A stretch of DNA of 64,000 nucleotides from Allacma fusca (lineage: Eukaryota; Arthropoda; Collembola; Symphypleona; Sminthuridae). Positions within the stretch are counted from its first letter, which is position 1, and each line of letters begins with the position of its first letter. Location of the stretch: contig OX359246.1 in the NCBI GenBank assembly GCA_947179485.1, forward strand, positions 52,865,632-52,929,631, given 5' to 3'. This document shows positions 34,543 through 47,079 of the stretch, piece by piece. The position numbers and the translations under genes are program-made. The notes beneath the pieces were generated by a model, which ran no database searches, was not told where the DNA came from, and saw only the letters and a list, made by a program, of their open reading frames with translations.

Positions 34543-35132
34543 TAAGGAATCCCGTGAGAAATCAGCCGTTTCAAAAATATTTAAACGTAAAGTGTTGGAC
34601 AATAATATTAACACGAATTGTATGCTGTAACAACTGTGTACTACCACCCGAGGTGTGGATTATTTTGAAATATTGTATTTGAAAAAGTATTTGAAATACA
34701 TTTAGTATTTAATATTTGGTATTTTTCTAGCTTGAAATTGTTTAAGGTATTTTGTATTTCGTATTTTGTCAATACTAACATGTCTACTGAATTTTGTATT
34801 TCGTATTTTGAAGATTACGAACGTGATAGTATTTTGTATTTATTTATCTTGTAAAATTTACCCACCCCGTATTTCAAATACAAAATATAGTTTTAAAATA
34901 CATAACTCTGGCAATTGCTAAGGTCGTTTCTAAAACATGTTGAAATATATATTTTAAAGGTAAAAGCACTAATTTAAAACATTTTGAAACCAGTTTTAGA
35001 AACATGTTGGGCGGGTTTGAAAAACTTTCTTACTGGATAAATACGTAAAATTCAATGTATCTGATGACTATAAAGTTAGCTAAATTAGTGACGCGAATAT
35101 AAATACTTTATCCAGGAGTTATAAGATTATTT
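34543..35132. repeat. TATTTTGTATTT word region
   Basis: Degenerate GTATTTTGTATTTCGTATTT strings at 34655-34915, resuming at 35570-35730 beyond a later insertion. Probably another word-type element, but I could not find its termini. Confidence 0.45.
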
Positions 35133-35140
35133 GTTTAAAA

Positions 35141-35470
35141 CAGGGCTGGATATCGGAATTCGAATTGCACATTGCCCCGAAAACTTTGACCCTCGTTTGT
35201 ATTCAAATGGTCATTTTCCATGAGTAATTGTGAGCATGGAAAAATAGATCACTGATAGTAGAATCGGAATCCAAAAGGAATTTTTGAATTCCGTTGCTCA
35301 CAATAGCTGTAAATCGGGTTTTTAAAAAAGAATTCGAATCGGAATTGGTATTCAAAAAATCCTCTCCAAAATCGAAAGTTTGTCTCATGAATACCTAGCT
35401 TTGTGTCAAATTTTTCCGTCGTATCTCAATAATTAAAAAAGTATCGGTATTTAGGCCCGTGACAGCCCTG
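35141..35470. mobile_element. hAT MITE, word GAATTCCGAT (330 bp)
   Basis: Ends CAGGGCTGGATATCGGAATT and CCGTGACAGCCCTG; the TSD GTTTAAAA (35133-35140, 35471-35478) is exact. GGAATTC and GAATCGGAATT words inside. Shares its word with 52304-55670 and 14388-14972. Confidence 0.93.
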
Positions 35471-35748
35471 GTTTAAAAGAAAAATATTCTAGGGCCATGT
35501 CAATTTACTTTGATACATACAAATGCACAAATCTAAAGACATAAAACATGCAGTTGCCTTACGTTAGCGGATTCATTTTGAAATATCGTATTGTATTATT
35601 TGGATGATTTATACAAAATACTTTGAGAGAATAAACTTTAGATACATCTCAGATATGTACTTTGAGATAAATTTGAGGTTATTTTCAATATGTATTTCGT
35701 ATTTGAAATACGGTATTTTGATTTCATATTTTATGTTTTTGTTGGAAG

Positions 35749-37639
35749 CAGGGTTGCTGATTTTTTTGATTTTTTTTTGAAAAAAATCGGATTTATTTGA
35801 TTTTATTCGGATTTTTTTGATTTAAATCAATATTTTCTGATTTAAATTCAAAATATCATTGTACGATATAATTAACATAAAAATTTTTTGATTTTAATTT
35901 TCCTAATAATATTGTACAGTGTTAGCACTAATGAAACTTGAACAATTAGTAAAACATGTTGTGAGAATGTTACAAAGGAAAATCAACTAATATGAAATAA
36001 AAAGCTGGTTAAAGGCTAATTCCAAATATCAACACTATTTTTTTAAAACTAACAAATTCGAATTGAGTTTTGTCTTAGAAGCCAAACACTGTAGGACAAT
36101 TACGAGCTGTCACATTTGGATTTTTTTGTTGCTATATATAAATACACAGATTATGCACGTTATGTATATAAATATACATGATTATATAAAATGTGTAAAA
36201 TTTGTAAAATGTGTAAAATGTGTGCATGTGCATACAGTATATAGTGTTTCGGGACAGGTTGATAGGGTATGTCGGGACATAAATATTATTTGCAAATTGG
36301 GAATTTTAAGTTTAAACAAGTGTGAATATCTCTCCGTTCGACAATATAACATTTAAAAATGATGCACTCCCGCAGTAAAATCTTACCACTCTAAATAGTA
36401 CTCTCTTAGAAGGATTGGATGTTGGGATTTCTGGTAGGAACGAGACAATTTCGCGACTAGGCATGTTCATATCGTTCGATTTTAAAATATCGTTCATATC
36501 GTTATCGTTCTCTGAAAAATTACCGATAACGATATCGAGGAACGATATAACGATATATCACTTTGTGGCTTCTGGCTTTATTTAATGAAAATTAATGAAA
36601 CTTTAATTTCGTGTACAAGCTAATTATTATTACTAAGGCTCCTTCAGAACCAAATTTTTAACTAAAATTAGCACAGATTACATTTTATTCCAAATACATG
36701 AGTCAAAAAGGCATTGAGTTGAAAATATATACAACTTGAAGCATTTCAAAGATAATAATGCAAGGCAGCATCAGTAAGAAAACAATAAAACTGCACATAA
36801 TAATTACACCCTAGAATTTATGTTCATTATTACACTGACAACAGACGCCCGAATTCGGATAACCTTATTTGGGAACTTAAGTCATTCAAGTTTCTAATTT
36901 TTTTGAAGTTTTCAAACTACAATCAACTTAGCGAAAATCCAAAATTATAGTTGCACATCTTTATCCGGAAAAATGTTAAATCCTGTGTATTAGAATAACG
37001 GCCAGTTCATTAATTTCAACTGTTAAATGGATCAGGCATAAAATAAAAAATATATATTCAATATTTTTAGCCCGAATTTGGTGCGGTATGACTTTATCCC
37101 CAAGTTTTGTTAGCATTTTTGTGCGAGCAACATGTGACGATATATCGTCGGGTATAAATAACGTGGTATATCGTTTCTAAAAAATGTACGATATGGACGA
37201 TAATATCGTATCGGTATATCGTTATGAACATGCCTATTCGCGACATAAATATTTCCCCCGTGTTATTTCGGGAAGGGATCGGAATACATACTTATTTTTG
37301 CCACTGGATTTCGAAACGAAACGGAATCTTTGTGGTATACAACAATGGTCCCCAGCAGAAGCAAATATAGAAGAGTATAGAGAATATACAAAAGTTCAAA
37401 AAGCTCATTTCCAAATTTTATGGGACCGTGACAGCTTGACAGATATTTAATATGCAACGCACTCAAATTATCCTGAAAATTATCAAAGTCCAAAATGGTC
37501 TCATGCCCAAAATTCATAAAAACACAAATATGCACGTTTTACAACGTTTCGAGACGTAAAATTACATGTTACCTAAATTGTGATTTAAATCAATGATTTA
37601 TTTGAAAAAAATCAACGTGATTTAAATCAAGCCACCCTG
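35749..37639. mobile_element. hAT-type element, word GATTTAAATC
   Basis: Ends CAGGGTTGCTGATTTTTTTG and ATTTAAATCAAGCCACCCTG are inverted. GATTTAAATCA and TTTTTTGATTT words run over 35755-35900 and 37580-37630. The flanks (GTTGGAAG, GGAGCCGG) do not match, so the TSD is lost or one end is recombinant. Contains 36458-37236. Confidence 0.65.
36458..37236. mobile_element. hAT MITE, word CGATAT, copy 1 (779 bp)
   Basis: Ends TAGGCATGTTCATATCG and CGTTATGAACATGCCTA; the TSD TTCGCGAC (36450-36457, 37237-37244) is exact. Both ends are dense in ATATCGTTATCG words. The copy at 39876-40714 lies in the opposite orientation. Confidence 0.95.
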
Positions 37640-38530
37640 GGAGCCGGCCATCTCTACTAAATATAAAAGCGATAATTACAAAATATGATTTTTTTGTGAA
37701 AAAATGTTTTTTAATATTTAGTTCTATTCCAGAAACATGAATGTAGCATAATTCGGATTCAGATGAATAGTCCAGATTGTCCGTAGAGTAAATAACAGCT
37801 TCAAAAGTTAAACTGCATATATAGAAAAAAACTATTGTATAAAAAACCAGGCCATCTTTGGGGGCCCGGCTATCTTTAGAGGCCGGCTATCTCTATATGT
37901 ATGGGGTAAAACCAGGGTTGGTTTGGTTTAAACCAAATGATTTAAACCATGGTTTAAACCACGGTTTAAACCAAACGGTTTTTTATAAAAACCAATGGTT
38001 TAAACCAAACACCTGAAATTTTAATATTTTCAATCCAAAATGCTTATATTTCGTCGTGCACAAAACTTGTGCAGTTACTGTGATATTGTGTAGTTAAACT
38101 TTAGTGAAGTAAATAATACTATTAGCTTTTAGTCTTGTACATTTAGAAATTCGGAATCGTTTGTAGAATGAAAATGCCAAACTTGTGTTTATGCTGCAAA
38201 GTTATCGTTAAAATTAAATCTAAATTATTAAGTATTTAATGCTTTGTGATACTTAATGAGTTTGGGAAATAAGTTAATTTGTTCAAATTCACATGTTTTT
38301 GCATATTAATGAATATTTTGGATTGAAAATTTGTTTAAACCAAAAAAACCTGGTTTAAACCAAAAAAACCCGGTTTAAACCAAAACAAACCTGGTTGTTT
38401 GGTTTTTTTGAAAAAAACCAAAAAAAACCCAACCCTGGGTAAAACCCAGGCTGTCTTTAGGGTCCCGGCCACCTTTGGAGGCCCTGTCATGTTTAGGGTT
38501 TTTACGGTATGTGGGGTACGTGAAACAAAT
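37640..38530. mobile_element. pogo-like fragment with CCGGCTATCT words
   Basis: GGCCGGCTATCTCTA and GGCCCTGTCATGTTTAGGG words, ending near CATGTTTAGGGTTTTTACGG, resemble the TATAGTGGCC ends of pogo/Tigger MITEs. Only one end is recognisable. Interrupted by 37913-38437. Confidence 0.35.
37913..38437. mobile_element. hAT MITE, word GGTTTAAACC (525 bp)
   Basis: Ends CAGGGTTGGTTTGGTTTAAA and AAAACCCAACCCTG; the TSD GGTAAAAC (37905-37912, 38438-38445) is exact. The word is itself a palindrome and repeats with CCATGG and CACGG spacers at both ends. Confidence 0.94.
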
Positions 38531-39867
38531 CATTATTAAATATTGTTGTTGCAATAGAATTTAATATAATGATTTGAATAAAATGAATTATGTAAGAATA
38601 CAGTAATTACTCTCCGTTTACCAGAAAAGAGTACATGTACATACAGAAGAATAAAATAGGTGCATTCCCGGAACTTCGAAACTGTGTAAAATAAAATTCA
38701 TTCAGATTCCGTTCCACCAAGTATCATTAACATCAATAAAACAGCTTTTAAAGTAAATTTTAATCAAGTAATGAAAAATTTTGAAATTGATTTTTGCTGC
38801 ATAATTTAATAAGCTTTCGAGTTTATCGGTGATTTTTATTAAATCATGATACTTGATTGTCGTGATTATTTTTCTTATAATTTGTATTATTTGTTGCATC
38901 AAAATGAAAAATCTCGGAAGGACATGGGGTCAAGTCCAGGTACAGCAAGGTACCTGTACTCGTGGGTTCAATTTATGATTACGTTTTGATACAGGTTCAC
39001 TTCAGGTACGGGTGCCATGATGTAAAATCGAGATCAGGTACAAAACATTTGAACGTGTTAATCTTGGTTCATGTACGAGTAAAAACGTACAAAATTTGAA
39101 AATACCAATTATGTGAGTCCAGGAAAAGGTCCAGGTACAGGTACAGTATATTCGTATCCACGGGGAGCACTAATTTAGTGCAGGACATTATGTTTTTTTC
39201 TGTAGGTAATTAAGTGGTTACTCTATGTAACTTGGTAATTCTCTGATATATTGCATTAGTTTGTAGTTTGTTTGTTGTATCAGTCGTTTTGTACCCCCCC
39301 CCCCCAGTAAAATAAATCGATGGTTGAGAGCCTGAAGCTTTAGGAAGCGGATATGTGAAACAAGGCAGTAAAAATTTGATTCTGCAGTTGCTAAAAATCT
39401 TTTCAGCTGTGTAAGATCTGCAGATGAAGCGAAGATACGATGGAGGGAAACCGTGGGAATTTGACTTGGACTGTCAGTAGAAGATTTTTCATGTTTCAGA
39501 TCCATTAAGTATGAGAAGGCTGGTGTTGTCCATTTGTTGTGTGCACGCTCTTGTGTAGCATCATACAGTTAATTGCATCGTTAAGTGTTATGTCTTGCAT
39601 CTTCTAAAGTATAGGATTTTTCACCCTTCTTGTCCTTGTTTTATCCCCATCACACTTACAAAGCAGCATCTTCAATTTTCCGTCGCTTCAGTAGCAATCC
39701 TTTTTATGTTAGTGTAGAGCCTTATTTTGGAGATGATAGACGTAACGCGTTTATTACTATTCACCACATTTACCAGTCAGTTTACAACTACATACATAGC
39801 TCGAATGTTTTGAAAGCTTTAAGCGTGCATCTCTTACTTCGAATTGCGGGGTTCACGGTTCGAACGG
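38446..39867. other. Gene-free DNA with CAGGTACAGG words
   Basis: 38935-39170 carries CAGGTACAGGTA words and ends GGGGAGCACTA, like a hAT right end, without a matching left end. A run of about 13 C lies near 39293-39305. No gene recognised in the remainder. Confidence 0.45.
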
Positions 39868-39875
39868 GTATTCAC

Positions 39876-40714
39876 TAGGCATGTTCATAACGATAAACCA
39901 ATACGATATTATCGTTCATATCGTACATTTTTTAGAAACGATATAGCACGATATTTATCGGGGTTTCCCGACGATATATCGTCACAATATTATATCGTAC
40001 ATTCGCGAGTAATAACAAGAATTATCCATTTTTTTGACAAAAATGCGAGCAAAACTTGGGGACAAAATCATCTTACGACTTTGGAATTTCATACCACACC
40101 AAATTCGGTCTAAAAATATTGAAGATATTTTTTATTTATGTCTGATCGATCTATTTAACGGTCGCCATTAATGAACTGGCCGTCATTCTAATACACAGGA
40201 TTTCGCATTTTTCCGAATAAAGATGCGCAACTATAATTTTGGATTTTCGCTGTTTTGTTGACTTTAGTTTGAAAACTTTGAAAAAGTTAGAAACTTTAAT
40301 GACTTAAGTTCCCTAATAACGTTTTCCGAATTCGGGCGTCAGTTGTAAATGTAATGATGAACAGAAATTCTTCGGTGAATAGTTTTAATGTTTTCTTACT
40401 GACGCTGATGCTTTGCATTATTATCTTTGAAATGCTTCAAGTTGTACATATTTTCATCTCAATGCCTTTTTGACTCATGTATTTGGAATAAAATGTCATC
40501 CGTGCTAATTTGGGTTGAAAATTTGGTTCTTAAGGAGCCTTAGTAATAATAATTAGCTTGTACACGAAATTAAAGTTCCGTTAATTTTCGTTAAATAATG
40601 CAGGCACAACATGATATATCGTTATATCGTTCCTCGATATCGTTATCGGTAATTTTTCATAGAACGATAACGATATGAACGATATTTTAAAATCGAACGA
40701 TATGAACATGCCTA
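39876..40714. mobile_element. hAT MITE, word CGATAT, copy 2 (839 bp)
   Basis: Ends TAGGCATGTTCATAACGATA and CGATATGAACATGCCTA; the TSD GTATTCAC (39868-39875, 40715-40722) is exact. The middle matches the copy at 36458-37236 in reverse (for example the AAGCATTTCAAAGATAATAA stretch). Confidence 0.95.
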
Positions 40715-41065
40715 GTATTCACCCTCATTTGAAGTTAGTGTAATTTGGAGAAGACACATGGTTTTCCCTTTTGCCCTTCCTGTTAAAACCTTAGCGAATA
40801 TAAGATTCTCCTTGATAGGATCAAGCCACCGCCTGCTTCGGAGTATAACCCCATTTCCCAATAACAACACAGTCTAGCTGCTTGATCCGCTAGTATTAAA
40901 ATCCGGTGATTATAATCTAATATTACAGAACTGCTTTAAATACGCAATTACTTGTATAGGTTCCTTCACCTTTCTGCAGGTCATTTACAATTATCAAATA
41001 TTTTTTTTGACTTACGTCTCGAAAATACAATATACAGTTGACCATGTAAAAAGGTAGGCATCGAA

Positions 41066-41858
41066 TAGTGATGGCAAATATCGCCACATTGCTCATATCG
41101 GAAATATCGCTATAGTCAAAAACAGTTTTGGCGATATATCGCATATCGCCGATATATCGCCAAGTTTATACCCCATTCAATATCAATCAAGTTATCCCAT
41201 GCAAAGACCATTTTTTCGTAAAATATTTGTAAATGTAACAGATCGGTAAAGATTAATGCGAATATTTTGAGTACTTTCCTTACAGTAGTTGCACTTTGCT
41301 TTCAACAAATCTTTTAGTCTCAAAAAGTAATTTCAAACAACTGCCCGTCGCCCTGCCCTTCCACTGTATTCAATACATTTACTGTTGTGAATACTTTGTC
41401 CATATTTGTGGTGTCAATCTTTTTTGGTCGAATTAGTTTTTTAATTTTATTCATTTTAAACGAATATTAAAAGGACTACTTCAAAGTTCAAATATAATCT
41501 GCCCACCGTTAATCCGCAATACCTGCTACCCACCATATTAATAATGTAACAATGAGGATTGATGTAGTAAGTAATAGTAGGTAGTAGGTATGCTCAAAGG
41601 TTGCATTGAATGGTCGAAAAGAAATATACATGGTACAAAACTCTTTAATAATTAAAAAAGAGTTTTTACCATTTTTAAAGAGCTTGTAACTATTATTCAC
41701 ACTTTTGCAGAAAAGTCGTGAGCTATTTAACCGTAGTAATTGTGCGGTAAGCCGATATTATCGATAAACTTGGCGAGATTTATCGCCTTAAATATCGCCA
41801 CTCGTTGTGGCGATATTTTCGATATATCGTATCGCCGTATCGCCATTTGCCATCACTA
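41066..41858. mobile_element. hAT-type MITE, word CGATAT/GGCGATA
   Basis: Ends TAGTGATGGCAAATATCG and CGCCATTTGCCATCACTA are inverted. Flanks GCATCGAA and ATAGCTAT do not match. ATATCGCC words fill both ends. Its right flank AATAGCTATAT is the same as that of 44064-44945. Confidence 0.75.
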
Positions 41859-42118
41859 ATAGCTATATACATGCCGTGTTCTCAATTCGCTCAATGAGCT
41901 TGAAACCATCCAGTTATTGTAAATGTTTAAAAAACAAGTGAATAATTTCTCAGAACTATACAATTACGTGTAAAAATAAATGTAGGTTGTGCGTGTAGAA
42001 CAGGGATGGGAACGGATATCCTAATAAAGTCAACTCTCTCCATACGGGAGTACTATAAGGGAAAACTCACTATAAGGGACATAATTGGTTGGTCCCGGCA
42101 AAATGCCCATATAACTAC

Positions 42119-42932
42119 TAGGCATGAGCGGAACGATATAACGATACGATATATCGGTCCATATCGTACATTTTTAAGCAACGATATGTCACGATATTTC
42201 TCGCAATTTTAAAGCGATATATCGGTTAATTTTAATATCGTACATAGGAAGTTTAATTTTTAAAAATGCCACCCTGTGCCCCTCTTACTACTTGTTTTTT
42301 AAGTAAAGCTATTAAGTAATGTGAAACGTTACAAATGTCACTGAAAAAGTCTGGGCAAAACGGATAAAGCTCGAGCATTTTAAAAATACTTGTCTGAATT
42401 CGAAGTTAGAACTGTAGTAATACAAAAAAACAAAATGCTTTTTGTAGTAAAAAAGCATTTTCAAACTTAGTTTGTTTGAGCTGGCCGATGCCGATAGTGC
42501 TCGGACCAATTCAATTCTGAGTCGGAAAATTTCGATTCAATTCAAAACGAAACTGAACCGATTGGTTCAGTTTGAATTGGACGGAATCATTTTACTTAAA
42601 TTATTGAAGTTCAAACGATCCAACGTTTACCAGCTCTCCAGTTCCTAATATGAAAAAATCCAGGGCATGTCATAAGTGAAAGTATTACAGGTCTTAAAGT
42701 TCAATCTTTCAAGGAATTTGATTTTACAGGCTGTTTTAAGGAGAATAAATTACAAATATTGAATATTCTGCAAAGATACGTTAAATCTGATAGAGTTTCA
42801 TCAAAATTAGTATATTGTTTTAAATTTAATCAAATACAGATATATCGCTCATGGATATCGGTATCGTGATTTTTCTTGTTAACGATACCGATATTAACGA
42901 TATTTTAAAATTGAACGATACGCTCATGCCTC
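42119..42932. mobile_element. hAT MITE, TIR TAGGCATGAGC, word CGATAT
   Basis: Ends TAGGCATGAGCGGAACGATA and ATACGCTCATGCCTC (last A changed to C); the TSD ATAACTAC (42111-42118, 42933-42940) is exact. Its TIR resembles the TCGAGA family (TAGGCATGAGCACATCG), but its words are CGATAT as in 36458-37236. A scrap of the AATTCAGTTC family (TAGTGCTCGGACC) lies at 42495-42590. Confidence 0.93.
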
Positions 42933-43454
42933 ATAACTACATGTATAAGACTCGGCTTATAAGGGATATGTTTATAAGGGAAAACTCCCTATAAGGGAAC
43001 ATATTTCAAGGTACAGTGGAGTGGTACACACATTCTATAACGGATTTTCAAAAAATAATTGGTTTTTTCTGCAGTCGCTTCCACCAGAATTTGGAAACAA
43101 AATGTGCAAACTACTAATCTTATTTTTACACTTCAGTTTGCCTCATGCTTGAGTAACCACGATGTCTCGGGAGAGTGAATGTGAACTTTAACCGACAATA
43201 TTGTATAAATTTATTATTATTTATTGATCACTAATTAAAATCAATAAATACGTGACTTTAAAATGTCCAAATGTAGAGCACTTAACGTAAAACCTTGAAT
43301 AATTTTTGAAATACAATCAAGCAAATAGGAGAGTAAAGTGTAGTGAGAAAAGATTTTGTCAAGTTCAACTGTCAATAGTATTTTGCAAACTCGTGATCAG
43401 CTTTAAATAATCATAATAAGGTTAATCCGAACCTTATTTAAGGTTCGTGCATGT

Positions 43455-43611
43455 GATTTTACTTCAATCGACGAAGGGTTTATTAAATGGTACGACCGCC
43501 TAAGACAACAAAATGTACCTCTCAGTCGAACCATCTTAAGAGCCGAGGCGAAGAAATTTTCAGAACAAAAATAAGCGATTTCAAAGCAAGTGAAGGTTGG
43601 TTCTCATCTTG
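43455..43611 (+). pseudogene. Tigger transposase, CENP-B HTH fragment
   Basis: Frame 43455-43574 reads DFTSIDEGFIKWYDRLRQQN then VPLSRTILRAEAKKFSEQ, the second helix-turn-helix of CENP-B/Tigger proteins (ExxLxxWxxxxRxxGxPxSxxxLxxKAxxF). After a stop a shifted frame gives DFKASEGWF, the next conserved block. The first HTH and the DDE catalytic core are missing. It lies inside TA-flanked Tigger-type ends, which supports the assignment. Confidence 0.72.
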
Positions 43612-44063
43612 AAGAATTAGAGAGGACTCATTTTAAATGGAACAGCAACGCATTCCTTGCAAGAAATCAAACGTGGTATCTGGGTGGTAACAACCGTTCA
43701 ACAGATTTTTGGAGTTGGATTTCAAGAATTGAAGTGGTTGCATACCAAAAATTAACAAATATACCAACTATATGTATTTTTTAGTGATTTTTCAATTTTT
43801 TATAAGCATGTGTAGTTACTTTTTGGATAAGTTAGTGTGCTTTCTTTATAGTGGATTTAATTCCATTATAGCCTATAAGGGACAAAATATGTCAGTCCCC
43901 AGAGTATCGGTTATAGAGAGAGTTGACTGTACTATAATTTGAAGCAACGTCTAGCCTACTCTTTAATGTTTAGAGCCCCAAATAGTCAAGTCAAGTGAAG
44001 TCAGCTGCATGTTTAAGTATCAATAGTCAAGTCTAGTCCTAGTCTTGATTCTACAGTTGGTAC

Positions 44064-44945
44064 TAGGGATGGCAAATACGATATTGGCGAGACGATAATA
44101 TCGCAAATATCGTCAAATTTACTTGCGATACTGATGGCGATAATTATCGCAAACGTCATCGATAATATCGGCATATCGGTATCGCGTTTATATCCGAATG
44201 GGGCTCATGGCAACAACTTGAAGGTACTTTAGTAAGCTCAGGAGGCAAAGGATGTTTCAAGGAGTGTTCCCTGCTGTAACATTTTATAATCAACTAGTGC
44301 CATTTTATTACCTATCGTAGTCTGCGCAATGATTTCATCTAGCTTTTTCGCATTGTAATTTATGAGCTACGTTCTGTCTTCAGCCATACCTTTACAGTCT
44401 AAGCGCATAAGGAATTTATAACCGCAAAAACTGGAAGTGACATTTATTATAGATTTTAATTGCGTCTGCAATTCAACTTGTTTGACATAATAATAATATA
44501 TCTCTCTCACAAAATTAATTCCAATCTAATCCGGAACTTCCTTAATAGTAACTGATATCTTTGGGCGTGGGTTGCCCTGTAATTAATTAGTTATTAGTTT
44601 CTAGCTGGATAATTGTCATTCAGAATTTGGATATTCGACACGGGTTAATTAAACAAGCTTAAATTTCTGAAACATTTGTTCTATCAGGAAATTAGCTATA
44701 AGACATTTTTCGCCGGATTTATTAATCAACCATTGTTTGCATATAATTTCAATCATAAATTAGTGCTACTGTCATCATGTTTTCAAAATAAATATGGTTG
44801 GCTATTTTCAAGTTCTTTGTGATATAATTCAAGTGCTAGCTAGAATATTGGCGATATATCGGCGATATACGATATATCGCCAATTGCAATTTTACCAATA
44901 CCGATATTTGCGATATAAGTCAAGTGGCGATATTTGCCATCCCTA
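44064..44945. mobile_element. hAT-type MITE (TAGGGATGGCAAAT)
   Basis: Ends TAGGGATGGCAAATACGATA and CGATATTTGCCATCCCTA are inverted, with CGATATATCGCC words near both ends. Flanks GTTGGTAC and ATAGCTAT do not match. Closely related to 41066-41858 and to the BED family. Confidence 0.77.
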
Positions 44946-45044
44946 ATAGCTATATGATGCGTATTTGGTGGAAGGTGTCATTCTTATTTAGAATTACTGA
45001 CAATGAGCCCAGGACCTGCCTTGTAATATGTTCATAACGACAAT

Positions 45045-45990
45045 TAGGGATTGTCGATTTGAAAATGCCGTGGCATATTGGGCATCATGCCTGCCCAAAA
45101 TGCCAGGGCATTTTGGGCATTTTCAACTTTGGGCAAATACGTAGATTTTGGGCATATTCGGCACGGGCATTTTGGGCATTTTCATTCCTGGGCATATTCG
45201 GCATTTTGGGCATATTCAGCTCAAATTTTCGGGTCGATTACCTTTTCTAGACGTTATTTTTCGCCGCTACTACTTCCATTTGCTACTATCTGTACTGCAC
45301 ACTACCCCGCTCACACCGTTATAACTAAAAACGATTACTCGACAGTTTTAGCACACAGGTAAATAAATATGGTCAGTAGACAATTGTAGGAGTTGTAGTT
45401 TTTAAAACGTCTAACCATTGTTAATACTGGACAAAACTCACATTTTGGAATGCAATAAACTATGCCAACCTCAAAGCACTGGTCAGAAAATTTGAGAAAT
45501 TTTATTTACGCTGGTGGCGGAGCAACGTCTACAGAGGGTGAAAGTCATACAAATCAAAGTTCTGATGGGGAGGATTTGTTGATGGCGTATTTACCATTCG
45601 AGTCTTCTGATTAACTTTATACAAAATGCAACAAAATTGCATTCTTCAATAATTCAATATAAAGTGTCTATATGATACACAGCGAGTATCTTTTGAAATA
45701 TAATACATTTGCACCGAATGTCCATGTACGCCTTTAATATGATTTCATTTTAATAGTGAATAGTGGCATTTTTGACTCGATTCTATTACTGAGTTTTACC
45801 TGCCAGAAATGCCATATATTCCCGGCTGAAAATGCCCAAAATGCCGAATATGCCCAGCCGAAAATGCCCAAATTCAGGGCATTTTCCCAATGTGCCAATA
45901 TGCCCAAAAATATGGCACGTTGGCGGGCATTTTGGGCATATTCAGCTTGGCAGGCATATATGCAAGGGCATTTTCAATCGACATTCCCTA
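45045..45990. mobile_element. hAT MITE, word GGGCAT, copy 2 (946 bp)
   Basis: Ends TAGGGATTGTCGATTTG and CAATCGACATTCCCTA; the TSD ACGACAAT (45037-45044, 45991-45998) is exact. Nearly collinear with 15055-15979 in the same orientation. Confidence 0.95.
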
Positions 45991-45998
45991 ACGACAAT

Positions 45999-46685
45999 AA
46001 CAAATGGTATATACCAGGCACCATGTATTTACTCCTCGATGATCATGTGAATGTGGTGGTTAGCCGTGACGGGAAAAATTTAATGACTATTTTACGGTTA
46101 TCATCTGCTGAGTACAAGTAGTAGCTACTGGGATACTTTTCAGGTGTATCCTGATCGTGTCAGTTGTTTCTTTGGGTAAATACTTTTTAAATTCTTGCAG
46201 TCTTTCTTAAGCGTACTTTTCCCATCCTTGCGGTATATTATTCAGTTTTTTTATTTTGCGATGGCAATCAAGTCATCCACCAAGTTGGATGGGGAATCTG
46301 CAGACCTGTTCAAAATACATACTCAGCAAATACAAACTACTAACTACAAGATACAAATGCATCTAAACCAAAATACAGACTACATTATACTTTCCCGCAA
46401 TCAAAATACAAAAAACTTTAGTGCAGCTCATTTTGCCAAAATACAAACTGCAAAATATTTTATTGCAGCACATTTTTCCAAGATACGAACTGCAAAATAT
46501 TTTATTTCAGCACATTTTTCCAAGATGTAAACTGCAAAATACTTGTGTTCTGTTCAGAAATCAAAAATATAAACTATAAAATACAAAAACGTGACAGAGA
46601 AAAAAAAAACAACTTTCCAAAAATGTATTTTATTATGTCATTAAAATAAATTTTAAGAAGACAATGTGTATGAATAATAAATACG
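45999..46685. other. Gene-free DNA, CAAAATACAAAC words
   Basis: 46300-46600 carries degenerate AAATACAAACTAC and GCAAAATATTTTAT strings, possibly another word-type element without visible ends. Confidence 0.4.
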
Positions 46686-46946
46686 TAATCCTCTCTACTA
46701 ATTTGAAAGAGTGGGTCGTCTTGGTCTTCGTCTTGGTGTAATACGAATTTGAGATTCAAATTTGAGATTTCCGCGCGCTTTTTTATTGGCTGAGCCAGCA
46801 ATAACTGGCTAAATAAATATTTAAAATTATTTTTTAAATTAAAATAAAATATTAAAGCATTATACAATAGCAAGGGCGGCGACATTGCCACGGGCATCCA
46901 TCTACCACCAAGACGGCTCACTCTTTCAAATTAGAAGACAGAATTA
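46686..46946. mobile_element. Short MITE with 28-bp subterminal inverted repeat
   Basis: CTAATTTGAAAGAGTGGGTC GTCTTGGT (46698-46725) returns inverted at 46907-46934 with 2 mismatches. Homology weakens outward; no clear TSD. Holds GCCAGCAATAACTGGC, a near palindrome also seen at 47080 and 60934. Superfamily unknown. Confidence 0.6.
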
Positions 46947-47079
46947 TTTTAAAAAATTATTAAAGTAAAATTAAATTTAAAAATCGTTTTACCATATGTT
47001 AGTCTACACTTTTACCAGGGTTGTGCTATTATTATGCTACAACTATTTACTGCCTTCCCTATTTACATTTGTCTCGCTG

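Larger units (their letters stand above)
42027..43929. mobile_element. Tigger/pogo element with transposase scrap
   Basis: Ends AAGTCAACTCTCTCCATA (first base changed from C) and TATAGAGAGAGTTGACTG are inverted and flanked by TA (42025-42026, 43930-43931). CTATAAGGGA words lie near both ends. It contains a CENP-B-type helix-turn-helix remnant at 43455-43574 and a nested hAT MITE (42119-42932). Confidence 0.85.

Noticed and set aside
45756..46121. 121-codon frame at the end of the GGGCAT element
   Set aside because: Made of GGGCAT words and flank; the same peptide appears at 15826-16029 in the other copy.
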